From: CBDAUN01 sp965214615
Lineage (GTDB): Bacteria; Pseudomonadota; Gammaproteobacteria; Arenicellales; JAJDZL01
Reading direction: 5' to 3'
Assembly: GCA_965214615.1 (NCBI GenBank)
Contig: OZ243952.1
Span: forward strand, 2,976,001 to 3,040,000
DNA length: 64,000 nucleotides
Shown piece after piece: positions 44,292 to 53,567 of the stretch. Position numbers and translations under genes: made by a program. Under the pieces are notes generated by a model, which saw nothing but the letters and a program-made list of their open reading frames with translations, was not told the DNA's origin and did not search any database. Positions within the stretch are counted from its first letter, which is position 1. Every line of letters begins with the position of its first letter.

Positions 44292-45860
44292 ATGAACAAA
44301 ATCCTATTGAACCGACAGACGGCCGCAGCGGCACTTCGCTCGCGATATTTTGTCATTGCAGCCGCCGCATGCGCTTTGGCCGCGGTTTCTGCTGTCAGCC
44401 TGAATCCAGGCAACGCCGTCCTGGCCGAGCAGGCGCCGTCGGTTGACGCCAGGCTGGGCAGCTTGCCGGACATGAGCCTCGGATTCGCGAACCTCGTCGA
44501 AGCAGTCTCGCCGGCAGTTGTCGCTATCAATACCAGAGTCCAGGCCGTGAGCGATTCTGTTCCGCAGGAACGCAACCGCCGCGAATGGAACTTTCGCAAC
44601 AACCCGTTTCAGGAATTCTGGAACGGCCCCATCCCCGATTGGTTCAAACAGATGCCTGACATGCATCGGTTTCAGAATCCGGACCGGCGCCCGAGAGCGG
44701 GCCTGGGCTCCGGAGTAATCTTCGATCCGCGCGGCTACATTGCGACCAATGCGCATGTCGTCGACGACGCGGACCTCATCGAAATCACGATGGCCGACGG
44801 TGCCACCCACGAAGCCAAGGTAATAGGCATTGACAAGTTTACCGATCTTGCAGTGATCAAGATCGACAGCGGCGAAAGCTTTCCCTACGCCCGTTTCGGA
44901 GACTCTGAAAGCGTCAGAGTCGGCGATCTGGCAATCGCGCTGGGCAACCCGTTCGGATTCCAGCATTCCGTATCGCTCGGCATTGTGTCCGCAAAGCATC
45001 GCGACAATGTCATGTCCGAATCGAATATCCCGCTGATCCAGACAGACGCCGCAATCAATCGCGGCAATTCAGGCGGCCCGCTGTTCAATGTACGCGGCGA
45101 AATCATCGGCATCAATACGCTGATCTACTCGCCGAGCGGATCCAATAGCGGAGTCGGATTCGCCATACCTGCCCTGTTGGTCGAGCAGGTCGCAGACGGC
45201 CTCATCACAGACGGATCGATACAGCGCGGCAGACTCGGAGTCCTGATTCAAAACCTGACCGAAGAAATGGCCGAAGCGCTCGGCACCGACTCGGTCGAAG
45301 GGGCGCTGGTCGCTTCGGTGGATGAATCGAGTGCGGCGGATCTGGCCGGAGTCGAAGTCGGAGACGTCATCGTCTCGTTCAACGGCCAGCCCGTATCGGA
45401 CGTCAAGCAGCTCGCCCAGAGAGTGCGCGAGACCAAGCCGAAATCCAACGTCGGCCTCGAAGTGCTGCGCGACGGCGAACTCATCAGCCTGGAAGCGACT
45501 CTCGGCGGTCTGCAGACCGGCCAACTGGCCAGTGCGGACGCCAGCAGCCAGCCTGAACAGGACAGCCAGCCGAAAATCGGCGTACAGCTTGCCACGCTTG
45601 ACGAGCAGACACGTCAGCAATTCAGGATTCATGACAAGCTCGACGGCGTTGTCGTCGTCGATGTTCAGCCGGGGAGCCCGGCCGAAGACGCCGGCCTGCG
45701 TCCGGGCGATGTCATCATCAGTGTCAGCAAGCAAGACGTGTCGACGCCTGACGAAGTGGTCGACTCCATCAGGCAGGCGGCAGACGGTGACAAGAGCCAT
45801 CTGCTGATGCTGATCGGACGCGACGGCAATCAGCGTTTCCATACCGTTGAATTGTCCTGA
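44292..45860 (+). CDS. degP: Periplasmic DegP/DegQ-type serine endoprotease
   Basis: A 522-residue HtrA protease and chaperone. It has an N-terminal signal (YFVIAAAACALAAVSAVSLN) and the catalytic triad in TNAHVVDD (His), DLAVIKIDS (Asp) and RGNSGGPLFNV (Ser), then two PDZ domains (RRGRLGVLIQNLT..., KIGVQLATLDEQ...). The ATG at 44292 follows an AGAGGAAG ribosome site; the frame to 44220 is upstream extension. A strong terminator follows, then a two-component system, which suggests envelope-stress control. Confidence 0.93.
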   Translation: MNKILLNRQTAAAALRSRYFVIAAAACALAAVSAVSLNPGNAVLAEQAPSVDARLGSLPDMSLGFANLVEAVSPAVVAINTRVQAVSDSVPQERNRREWNFRNNPFQEFWNGPIPDWFKQMPDMHRFQNPDRRPRAGLGSGVIFDPRGYIATNAHVVDDADLIEITMADGATHEAKVIGIDKFTDLAVIKIDSGESFPYARFGDSESVRVGDLAIALGNPFGFQHSVSLGIVSAKHRDNVMSESNIPLIQTDAAINRGNSGGPLFNVRGEIIGINTLIYSPSGSNSGVGFAIPALLVEQVADGLITDGSIQRGRLGVLIQNLTEEMAEALGTDSVEGALVASVDESSAADLAGVEVGDVIVSFNGQPVSDVKQLAQRVRETKPKSNVGLEVLRDGELISLEATLGGLQTGQLASADASSQPEQDSQPKIGVQLATLDEQTRQQFRIHDKLDGVVVVDVQPGSPAEDAGLRPGDVIISVSKQDVSTPDEVVDSIRQAADGDKSHLLMLIGRDGNQRFHTVELS

Positions 45861-45895
45861 ACCTGAATCAACCAACCTCCTTGATTGATGGTGAA

Positions 45896-45938
45896 CCGCC
45901 GAGGCTGCACCCTTGCATGTTCCTCGGCGGCTTTTTTT
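45896..45938 (+). terminator. Rho-independent terminator after degP
   Basis: CCGCCGAGG (45896-45904) pairs with CCTCGGCGG (45922-45930), followed by seven T. It separates the protease transcript from the response regulator. Confidence 0.88.
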
Positions 45939-46008
45939 GCGTCCTGGCGGCTAATGCAATATCCTGAAAGCCTTTTCATTCATTGCCTGCACACCATCGA
46001 CAACGGCA

Positions 46009-46692
46009 ATGCGCATACTGGTCATTGAAGACGACGTAAAGCAGCTGTCCTTTATCGTCAAGGGATTATCGGAAGCCGGACATGTTGCCGAGACCGCCGG
46101 CAATGGTCCCGACGGGCTGGCGCTTGCCGAAAACCAGCAATTCGATGCGCTGATCATCGACCGCATGCTGCCTGCCGAAATGGACGGACTGGAAGTCGTG
46201 CGGCGTCTGCGCGGTCAGGGGAACCGAACTCCGGCACTGATCCTGACCACACTCGGCAAGGTGCACGACCGGGTCGAAGGCCTGAACGCCGGCGCGGACG
46301 ACTACCTGCCCAAGCCGTTCGAGATGATCGAGCTTCTCGCTCGCATCGAGGCGATTGCCCGGCGCGTCGACCCGGCTGCGACCGAGACGCGGCTTATCGT
46401 CGAAGACCTCGAAATGGATCTGCTGACGCGCAGTGTGACGCGCGGCGGTGCGAAAATATCCTTGCGTCCGACAGAGTTCAAGATTCTCGAAGTCCTGATG
46501 CGCTACAGCGGACGCGTGGTCACGCGTACCATGCTGATGCAGAAGATTTGGCGCTTCGACTTCGATTCCAGCAGCGAGAACATGAACGTGCATATCTTTA
46601 GAATTCGAAAACAGATTGATGACGGCTTTTCCGTCAAGCTGCTGCACACGGTGCGCGGATCCGGCTACATGCTGCGCGCCGAAGAGCCCTGA
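46009..46692 (+). CDS. OmpR-family response regulator
   Basis: A 227-residue regulator. The receiver has acidic residues VIEDDVK, the phosphoacceptor Asp51 in ALIIDRMLP, Thr in ILTTLGKV and Lys in DYLPKPFE. A winged-helix effector follows (SLRPTEFKILEVLMRYSGRV, HIFRIRKQIDDGF, HTVRGSGYML). It is paired with the histidine kinase 51 bases downstream. The target is unknown; degP just upstream is a candidate. Confidence 0.93.
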   Translation: MRILVIEDDVKQLSFIVKGLSEAGHVAETAGNGPDGLALAENQQFDALIIDRMLPAEMDGLEVVRRLRGQGNRTPALILTTLGKVHDRVEGLNAGADDYLPKPFEMIELLARIEAIARRVDPAATETRLIVEDLEMDLLTRSVTRGGAKISLRPTEFKILEVLMRYSGRVVTRTMLMQKIWRFDFDSSSENMNVHIFRIRKQIDDGFSVKLLHTVRGSGYMLRAEEP

Positions 46693-46743
46693 AACTGCGA
46701 ACCTGCACCCCGCGTTTTCACCGACATGCCATCCTAGGCCGCC

Positions 46744-48144
46744 ATGCTGAAAAAGCTCAAAGGGTTCACGGTATTGCTTACGCTCGTTTATGCGACGATA
46801 TTCTGTGTTGCAATTGCCGCTGTGCTCGGCTCGTTCTACTGGAAGTTCTACCACTCCCGGATCGAGCAGGTCGAACGGGAGATCCATCAGGATCTGTCGG
46901 CCATCCTGGGACAGCGCCCCGCCTTGACGTCGGGCGTACTGGTCGCACGATTCAACGGCATCCTGTTTTCTCGGTTCTGGGACCGAACCATGACCAGCCG
47001 GGAGATTCTCGTGCTCGCCCGCAGCAACGGATCCGTCGTTGCAGGCAATCTGCGCGACATTCCGGCCGGCGTCGTCGGCGAGGCTCAGTGGCAGGGGGAT
47101 ATTTCCGTCACTGGATTCGGACCCGGCCCCCGGGTTTTCCGGGTCGCATCAGTCTCGCACCTCGGGCACATCGTGCTGGCCGGAAGAGATGTCCAGGAAC
47201 TGGTGGAACTGCGCAATCTGGTCATCAACATCGGCACATGGACCATACTGGCGGCGATTGTGCTCGCTATGCTCGGCGCAGCCGTATCGAGCAGAATTGT
47301 GACCCGGAAACTGAAAGGGATCAACGAAATCTGCGATACGTTCACATCCGGAAGCCTGTCGGAAAGAATCGCAGTCAACGGCAGCGGCGACGGCTTCGAC
47401 CGACTGGCCTCAGGCATCAACTCGATGCTTGAGCGCATCGAGACCCTGCTCGAAGAAATCACGACCATGTCGGACAACATCGCGCACGATCTAAAATCCC
47501 CGCTGACGCGCGTTCGCAATGAGCTTGTCGCGATCCGCGATCAAAGGCTTGCAGCGAATGCCCGCGACGATCTTCGAAGCAGCGTTGACGAGGCGATTGA
47601 CGAAACCGATTCGCTTTTGGGAATTTTTGAAACCATTCTCCGCATTTCGGAAATTCAGGCCGGCCCGCAGGCAAGTCGATTCGACATCGTCGACCTGAAT
47701 GAAATTCTAAGCGACGTAGCCGACTGGTACCAGACTATCGCGGAAGAAAGATCAATCGCTGTCGCATCCCGTGTCGAGTGCGCCGCGCTCGAAGTCCGCG
47801 GCGACCGCGATTTGCTGTACTTGGCTGTCGCGAACATCATCAGCAATGCCATCAAGTACTCCCCTCAAGGCGGCCGCGTCGAAGTTTCAAGCGGCATTAC
47901 GCCCGAAGGAGCCGAGATCGCTGTCACCGACAACGGCCCGGGCATTCCGGCCGAATTTCACGAGCATGTGCTCAAGCGATTCTACAGGATGGAGCAAAGC
48001 CGCAGCACGCCCGGAAACGGGCTGGGGCTGAGCCTTGTATTAGCGATTGTGAAGCATCATGGCGGACAATTGAATTTCGAATCTGCCGACCCCGGCCTCA
48101 AGGTGCGAATATCGGGCCTGTCAGGCGCAGCAGGCGAGCCGTGA
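46744..48144 (+). CDS. Membrane sensor histidine kinase
   Basis: A 466-residue kinase. A first membrane helix (about 13-35), a periplasmic sensor of about 125 residues, a second helix (about 160-185, LVINIGTWTILAAIVLAMLG), HAMP, then HisKA with the phospho-His in NIAHDLKSPLTRVRNEL. The ATPase domain has ANIISNAIKYSP (N box), TDNGPGIPAEF and GNGLGLSLVLAIVKHHGG. Cognate of the preceding regulator. The signal is not readable. Confidence 0.93.
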   Translation: MLKKLKGFTVLLTLVYATIFCVAIAAVLGSFYWKFYHSRIEQVEREIHQDLSAILGQRPALTSGVLVARFNGILFSRFWDRTMTSREILVLARSNGSVVAGNLRDIPAGVVGEAQWQGDISVTGFGPGPRVFRVASVSHLGHIVLAGRDVQELVELRNLVINIGTWTILAAIVLAMLGAAVSSRIVTRKLKGINEICDTFTSGSLSERIAVNGSGDGFDRLASGINSMLERIETLLEEITTMSDNIAHDLKSPLTRVRNELVAIRDQRLAANARDDLRSSVDEAIDETDSLLGIFETILRISEIQAGPQASRFDIVDLNEILSDVADWYQTIAEERSIAVASRVECAALEVRGDRDLLYLAVANIISNAIKYSPQGGRVEVSSGITPEGAEIAVTDNGPGIPAEFHEHVLKRFYRMEQSRSTPGNGLGLSLVLAIVKHHGGQLNFESADPGLKVRISGLSGAAGEP

Positions 48145-48366
48145 CAATCCATTGCCGTCACGCATCCGACCGGCGGTAAACGCCAATCCCTTTCGGCGGG
48201 TTCGCCGATTCGGGTACCATTGACAAAATGCCGCGCCGGGCCATTTCGTCGAATCTCGCCTATTCAGCGTCCGACGGCCTGGGACCGGCGGCGGCCAAAT
48301 TTGCGTACAATGCATCTTCATTCAAATTCAGGTTAAACCACCAAGCATGCACCAAGGAATCTGACC

Positions 48367-49902
48367 ATGAGCCTGATGACCTCGAACGACTACTGCGAAT
48401 CACTGCGAACGTTCAACCCGAATGTCTATGTCAGCGGCGCAAAGGTCGACAGCGTAGCCGACCACCCGATGCTGCGTCCCGGCGTTAACGCGATTGCTGC
48501 AACCTATGACTTTGCTCTCGACCCCGAGCACAGTCAGATTGCGCTGGCCCGGCAGCACACGTCCGGACAGACGGTCAACCGCTTTACGCACATCAACCGA
48601 AACTCGGACGACCTTCTTGCCAAGCTCGAGTATGTGCGCGCCCTGTGCCAGCTCACCGGTTGCGCCATGCGGTACCTGTCCATGGACGGATTGAACGCCC
48701 TGTTCCAGTCTTCGTACCGGATCGATGCGGAACTCGGCACCGAATACGCCGAACGGCTCGTCGCCCAGATGCACCGCATCCAGGAAGGCGACCTGACTGT
48801 CGGAATTGCCATGACAGACGCAAAAGGCGACCGCTCGCTTCGCCCGAGCGAGCAGCCGAACAAGGACAGCTACTTGCGCATCGTGCGCAAACGGGCCGAC
48901 GGAATCGAAATTTCAGGCGTCAAGGCGATTGTGACCGCCGCACCCTATGTTCACGAACTGTTTGTGCTTCCAGGTCGGGCGATGTCGGCCCAGGACAAGG
49001 ATTTCGCCGTAGCGTGCCAGGTTCCGATCGATGCACCCGGACTGACGATCATTGCGCGACCCGCCGGACGGCCGGGAGAAAGCGCGGCGCAGTTTTCAAA
49101 TCGCTTCGGCCAATCCACCGGCGTATGCGTATTCGAAAACGTATTCGTCCCGTACGAGCGCGTCTACATGTGCGGAGAATGGCAGTTTGCCGAACACCTG
49201 ACCAAGACATATGCGAATCACCATCGCCATACATGCATCGGCGCACGGGCCGGATTCGGCGACCTTCTCATTGGCGCGAGCGCAATGATGGTCGAGACCA
49301 GCGGACTCGACATGCAGGCCGAGCACCACTTGCGCGATTCCATGGTGGAACTGATCAAGACGGTGGAAAGCTTCTATGCCTGCGGCGTCAGCGCTTCGGT
49401 GTACTGCTCCAAGGACCCCTGCGGCAACGTCGAGCCTGATGCCGTGTATTCGAATATCGGCAAGCTGATGCTCGCACACTCCATCTTTGACATGCACCGG
49501 ATCGCAAATACGGTTTCCGGCGGACTGATTGTCACGCTTCCGGGTCCCGAAGATGACCACAACCCCGAGGTCGCGGACAAGCTGAACACGCTGATGTCGG
49601 CAAGTCCCGACATTCCGCCGCAGCGAAGAAGAATGCTCGCCAGGCTGATCGAAGACCTGACCGCATCTCATTCAGGCGCCTGGTACTCGGTCATCAGCGT
49701 ACACGGCGGCGGATCGCCCGAAGCGATGAAGCGCGAGATCTATCGCAAATATCCGATCGTCGAAAAGGCCCAGTTTGTCGAGCGCCTGATGGAGCGGGGA
49801 ATTCATAGCGATAACTCAAGCGACAGCGCCGAACCCGGCCAATGCTGCGACACCGGCTGCGCCCCGTCATCAAAATCGACCTTACCAAAACGCGAACACT
49901 AG
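48367..49902 (+). CDS. HpaB/4-hydroxybutyryl-CoA dehydratase-superfamily protein lacking cluster ligands
   Basis: A 511-residue acyl-CoA-dehydrogenase-fold protein. It shares with AbfD/HpaB the motifs GIAMTDAKGDRSLRPSEQPN, DNVFVPYERV-like FENVFVPYERVYMC, and GAWYSVISVHGGGSPEAMKR. By eye alignment to AbfD of Clostridium, the [4Fe-4S] ligands C103 and C299 fall on Tyr and Ala, while the first Cys and the His remain. It is therefore likely a flavin-dependent monooxygenase or another function, not a dehydratase. The C-terminus adds a Cys-containing tail (QCCDTGCAPSSK). No reductase partner is adjacent. Confidence 0.75.
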   Translation: MSLMTSNDYCESLRTFNPNVYVSGAKVDSVADHPMLRPGVNAIAATYDFALDPEHSQIALARQHTSGQTVNRFTHINRNSDDLLAKLEYVRALCQLTGCAMRYLSMDGLNALFQSSYRIDAELGTEYAERLVAQMHRIQEGDLTVGIAMTDAKGDRSLRPSEQPNKDSYLRIVRKRADGIEISGVKAIVTAAPYVHELFVLPGRAMSAQDKDFAVACQVPIDAPGLTIIARPAGRPGESAAQFSNRFGQSTGVCVFENVFVPYERVYMCGEWQFAEHLTKTYANHHRHTCIGARAGFGDLLIGASAMMVETSGLDMQAEHHLRDSMVELIKTVESFYACGVSASVYCSKDPCGNVEPDAVYSNIGKLMLAHSIFDMHRIANTVSGGLIVTLPGPEDDHNPEVADKLNTLMSASPDIPPQRRRMLARLIEDLTASHSGAWYSVISVHGGGSPEAMKREIYRKYPIVEKAQFVERLMERGIHSDNSSDSAEPGQCCDTGCAPSSKSTLPKREH

Positions 49903-49996
49903 CCGCAAAGGCAGGTCTACATCCGCCAAGCCAAACCCGCAACGGCATCGCGGTCTTTGCAAAACAGCGTTGCTGCAAAGTTCAATCCGCTGCAAA

Positions 49997-50044
49997 TTGA
50001 TAGTTGTCTATCAATATCTATCAATTTTGCAGATATTGATAGAT
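49997..50044. promoter_or_regulatory. Nested inverted repeats upstream of the fic remnant
   Basis: TTGATAG/CTATCAA (49997-50014), then TATCTATCAAT (50015-50025) answered by ATTGATAGAT (50035-50044). Three copies of the CTATCAA half-site occur within 48 bases. This is typical operator density for an autoregulated toxin-antitoxin gene, 57 bases before the fic start. Confidence 0.6.
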
Positions 50045-50100
50045 TGCATTATTGTATAGACGCACAAGACCACCCATTCCAATCGGCAGCAATTTATTCG

Positions 50101-50562
50101 ATGAAAAGACCCCGAAACGCCCCTTCATTTGCCGATATCGCGAGCCAGATCAAGCCGGAGCTCAAAGACGCAATGTTCCTGGCTTCGCGAACCGCTGTCA
50201 CGTCCACAGTAAAGGGACGGTATCTGCACTGGGACGAATTGCTGCACAGTCCGCCGCCCGCGGATCAACTCTAAGACCGGCTGAACAGGCTGTGCGAATT
50301 TGCGAATGCCGAACATGACGGAGAACAGTTCATCCATCCGGTGATCAAGGCAATCATCCTGCACCTCTGGATCGGCTTCGACCACCCGTTTGAAGACGGA
50401 AACGGAAGACTGGCACGCGCATTGTGGATGCGCGAGTCGGTGCGGTTGTGGGTATCGACTCCGACCAGCTTTGTCAGCTCGCCGGCAAAGTGTCCCGCCG
50501 ACGCGATCAACGCTTCCAAGGTTGCAAGCAAGGATCCAGCTGTCGAAAAGCGGATTTGCTAA
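50101..50562 (+). pseudogene. Fic-family protein gene, internally deleted
   Basis: The N-terminus (MKRPRNAPSFADIASQIKPE, VKGRYLHWDELLHSPPP) fits a Fic AMP-transferase. A TAA follows at 50272 in the same frame. The C-terminal part then resumes: LCEFANAEHDGEQFIHPVIK then FDHPFEDGNGRLARALW, the catalytic HxFx(D/E)GNGRxxR motif. About 100 residues expected between the two parts are missing, and after ALW the reading diverges. The gene is dead unless the fragment is expressed. Confidence 0.75.
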
Positions 50563-50688
50563 TAGGACCAATGGACTACAACTCAGGAAACACCAGCGGA
50601 TAATGGTGCTGTATACTAGTGGTAGATACAAAAATCCATTGTTACTTATTTTCTTGTTTTTCCAGAAAGCTTGCACGGGAGGTTACCG

Positions 50689-50922
50689 ATGGCAACTGGT
50701 TCTATTTTTCGAAATAATCGCACCCAAGCAGTTCGCCTACCAGTGGAAGCACGCTTCCCAGAAGGAGTGAAAAGGGTGAATGTGCGTGTGCTGGGGTGTG
50801 ACCGTGTACTGTCTCCTGTGGAAAATACATGGGATAGTTTTTTCCTGGCAGACGATGACGAAGATGTATTTATCGAGAGAGGTGATCAAGGCGCCAGCCA
50901 GGTTCGAGAACCGCTCAAATGA
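50689..50922 (+). CDS. vapB: VapB/VagC-type antitoxin (AbrB-like)
   Basis: A 77-residue antitoxin with the AbrB/SpoVT swapped-hairpin pattern SIFRNNRTQAVRLPVEARFP and VNVRVLGCDRVLSPVENTWD. A GGGAGG ribosome site supports the ATG at 50689 over 50671. It overlaps vapC by four bases (ATGA). A different antitoxin family from the 13441 vapB. Confidence 0.86.
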   Translation: MATGSIFRNNRTQAVRLPVEARFPEGVKRVNVRVLGCDRVLSPVENTWDSFFLADDDEDVFIERGDQGASQVREPLK

Positions 50923-51323
50923 TCAGATACATGCTAGATACGGATACGTGTATCTACGTGATTAACAACAGGCCTCCAGAAATTCGAACGGCATTCTCCG
51001 AGAACGCGGAACAGTTAAGCATTAGCGCAATCACTCTGGCGGAACTGCGTCATGGTGCTGAAAAAAGTAAACATCCAGTTCAATCCAGGCGTCGTGTTGA
51101 GGATTTTATACTTCGATTGCAGGTACTTGAATATGGTCGCAAAGCGGCAATCCATTATGGTGACATCAAAGCCGGACTGGAACAAAAAGGTGCATTAATT
51201 GGTCCCAATGATCTGTTTATTGCCAGCCATGCCCGTAGTGAAAGTCTCATTCTAGTAACCAATAATCTGAGTGAATTTAGGCGGGTTCAAGGTTTGCTTG
51301 TGGAAAATTGGCTTAATCGGTGA
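50919..51323 (+). CDS. vapC: VapC PIN-domain ribonuclease toxin
   Basis: A 134-residue toxin with all PIN acidic residues visible: MLDTDTCIYVINNRP (Asp), SAITLAELRHGAEKS (Glu), LIGPNDLFIASHARS (Asp) and LVTNNLSEFRRV. Family members cleave initiator tRNA or rRNA loops. Complete, and coupled to its antitoxin, in contrast with the truncated vapC at 13701. Confidence 0.92.
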   Translation: MIRYMLDTDTCIYVINNRPPEIRTAFSENAEQLSISAITLAELRHGAEKSKHPVQSRRRVEDFILRLQVLEYGRKAAIHYGDIKAGLEQKGALIGPNDLFIASHARSESLILVTNNLSEFRRVQGLLVENWLNR

Positions 51324-51910
51324 AGTGCTTTCTGTAAAAAATTCAGAATCCTGCCCTTGGCTGAATTCGGCAAACGAATTCCATCGGCGACTTGTGGTCG
51401 CTACGTCACCGGCAACTGGCGCTGATTGGACATGCAATGAGACACCGCGGCGACGGCACCTATACCGTCAAATCGCTTCAAACGAGCCGCGCGACCGGAC
51501 TTGCTGGAGATGGGGCGACACGAACTGATCGTCAGAAGCAGTGCAAGAAGCAAGGCAATGCGATTCAGTCCGTCGCGGAGCCTGGAAGAAAGGATCAACG
51601 AGATTTCCAACTGAACCCGACCCTGTTCAAAGGCCCACGTATAGCGGCATGCAGCGCCGGGTCCATTTTGCCATTGCAAGCCAATCAGCGCGGCACATTC
51701 CAAGACTTTCGATGTATTTGTCTTCCACCGGCCCTGTTTTTTGAGTAATCTAATAGCCAATCGCGCGGATGCCGGATTGAAACCGGATAATCCAATGCGA
51801 TAGCGCAAGCAAATTCCGCCGCGCCCGGCCGCAGTTGCAATGCCGGCTGCGCGCCATCATTGAACAATAGGCGCTGCCCGACAGCGGCAGTCAATCAGAA
51901 AGGTGAACCG
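51324..51910. other. Intergenic stretch, no supported gene
   Basis: Nearly 590 bases between vapC and the acetolactate synthase-like gene. A minus-strand frame of 135 codons (51401-51808) has no family resemblance. Probably decayed DNA plus the promoter of the downstream gene. Confidence 0.45.
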
Positions 51911-53563
51911 ATGCAAGCATCCGATCTATTTGTCAAATGTCTGGAAGAAGAAGGACTCGAGTACATCTTCGGCGTTCCCGGAGAAGAGAACGCGCATTTC
52001 ATGATGTCGCTCGAAGCGTCGGAGAAAATCAAGTTTATCCTGTGCCGCCATGAGCAGGGGGCGGCTTTCATGGCCGAAGCCTACGGACGCCTGACCGGCC
52101 GCGTCGCCGGATGCCTGGGCACACTCGGCCCGGGTGCAACCAACCTGATTACCGGCGTGGCCGACGGAAATATGGACCGCGCGCCGATGCTTGTGCTGAC
52201 CGGACAAGGCGCTTCGACGCGCCTGCACAAGGAATCCCATCAGATCATGGATGTGGTGGCCATGTACCGGCCGGTCACCAAGTGGGCGCAGCAGATTCAG
52301 CATCCCGACAGCGTTCCCGAAATCATCCGCAAGGCGGTGCGCCTGGCACAAATCGAAAAACCGGGTGCAACTCTGGTGGAACTGCCCGAGGACATTGCCC
52401 ATATGGACGCATCCACCCGCCCGCTGAAGCCCTACCGGCCGCGGCGACCGGTGCCGGATGACAAGATTGTCGACCAGGCATTCGAACTGATTCGCGCCGC
52501 AAAGCGGCCGATCATCCTGGCAGGAAACGGCTGCATCCGACGTCGCGCATCAAAGCAGCTGCGGCTGCTGTGCGAAAAAAGCGGCATCGGCGTGATCAGC
52601 ACGTTCATGGCCAAGGGCTGCGTCGACATGGATGCCGACTACTGCCTCTACACCGTCGGACTCGGCTCAAAGGATCTGGTCTCATGCGCGCTTGATGCCG
52701 CAGACCTGATCATCACCCTGGGCTACGACATGGTCGAATACCACCCGCACCTTTGGAATTCCGGGCAGGACAAGAACATTTTACACATCGATTTTCTGCC
52801 GTCGGAGATCGACGCCTACTACCGTCCCACAGCGGAAGTCGTCGGCGACCTGGCGCACACGCTGTGGATGATCAATTCGCGCATCGACGACGCTGGCGGA
52901 ATTTCGTTCGACCTAGCGCAGCAGGCGGCAACGCGGCGGGACATGGCAGCGGATTTTGCGCACCACAGCAACGACAGCGGAACTGGTCCGGTTCGGCCGC
53001 AAAAAGTCCTTTGGGACGTTCGCGAATGCCTGGGGCCGCACGATGTCCTGCTGTCCGACGTCGGCGCGCACAAGATGTGGATCGCACGACACTATCACTG
53101 CCACGAGCCGAACACCTGCCTGATTCCAAACGGATTCTGCTCCATGGGCTTCGCATTGCCCGGAGCCATTGCGACCAAGCTCGTCCATCCCGATCGAAAC
53201 GTGCTTGCAATCAGCGGAGACGCAGGCTTCATGATGAACGTGCAGGAAATGGAAACCGCCCGCCGGCTGAACCTGAATATCGTTGCCATGGTCTGGGAAG
53301 ACCGCGCCTACGGCCTGATCGCCTGGAAGCAGACCAATCAGTTCGGCCGCCACACCGATCTGAGCTTCGGCAATCCGGACTGGATGAAGCTGGCCGACGC
53401 GTTCGGCTGGAACGGCCATATGGTTGACGGGGCAGATTCGCTCAAGCCGACCTTGAATGCGGCTCTGGCGGATGACGGCCCGTCGCTGGTCGTCGTGCCG
53501 ATCGACTACAGCGAGAATGCCCTGCTCACCAGCCGCCTCGGCGAAATCGTCTGCCCCCTGTAA
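51911..53563 (+). CDS. Thiamine-diphosphate enzyme, acetolactate synthase-like
   Basis: A 550-residue TPP enzyme from the ATG at 51911 (MQASDLFVKCLEEEGLEYIF), with an AGAAAGG ribosome site. Visible are GVPGEENAHFMMSLE with the catalytic Glu in FVLCRHEQGAAFMAEAY-like RHEQGAAFMAEAYGR, GTLGPGATNLITGVADGNMD, and the cofactor motif ISGDAGFMMNVQEME. It fits the catabolic IlvB-like group (ending EDRAYGLIAWKQTNQFGRH). No small regulatory subunit is adjacent, so the reaction may not be branched-chain amino acid synthesis. Confidence 0.85.
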   Translation: MQASDLFVKCLEEEGLEYIFGVPGEENAHFMMSLEASEKIKFILCRHEQGAAFMAEAYGRLTGRVAGCLGTLGPGATNLITGVADGNMDRAPMLVLTGQGASTRLHKESHQIMDVVAMYRPVTKWAQQIQHPDSVPEIIRKAVRLAQIEKPGATLVELPEDIAHMDASTRPLKPYRPRRPVPDDKIVDQAFELIRAAKRPIILAGNGCIRRRASKQLRLLCEKSGIGVISTFMAKGCVDMDADYCLYTVGLGSKDLVSCALDAADLIITLGYDMVEYHPHLWNSGQDKNILHIDFLPSEIDAYYRPTAEVVGDLAHTLWMINSRIDDAGGISFDLAQQAATRRDMAADFAHHSNDSGTGPVRPQKVLWDVRECLGPHDVLLSDVGAHKMWIARHYHCHEPNTCLIPNGFCSMGFALPGAIATKLVHPDRNVLAISGDAGFMMNVQEMETARRLNLNIVAMVWEDRAYGLIAWKQTNQFGRHTDLSFGNPDWMKLADAFGWNGHMVDGADSLKPTLNAALADDGPSLVVVPIDYSENALLTSRLGEIVCPL

Positions 53564-53567
53564 CCGG

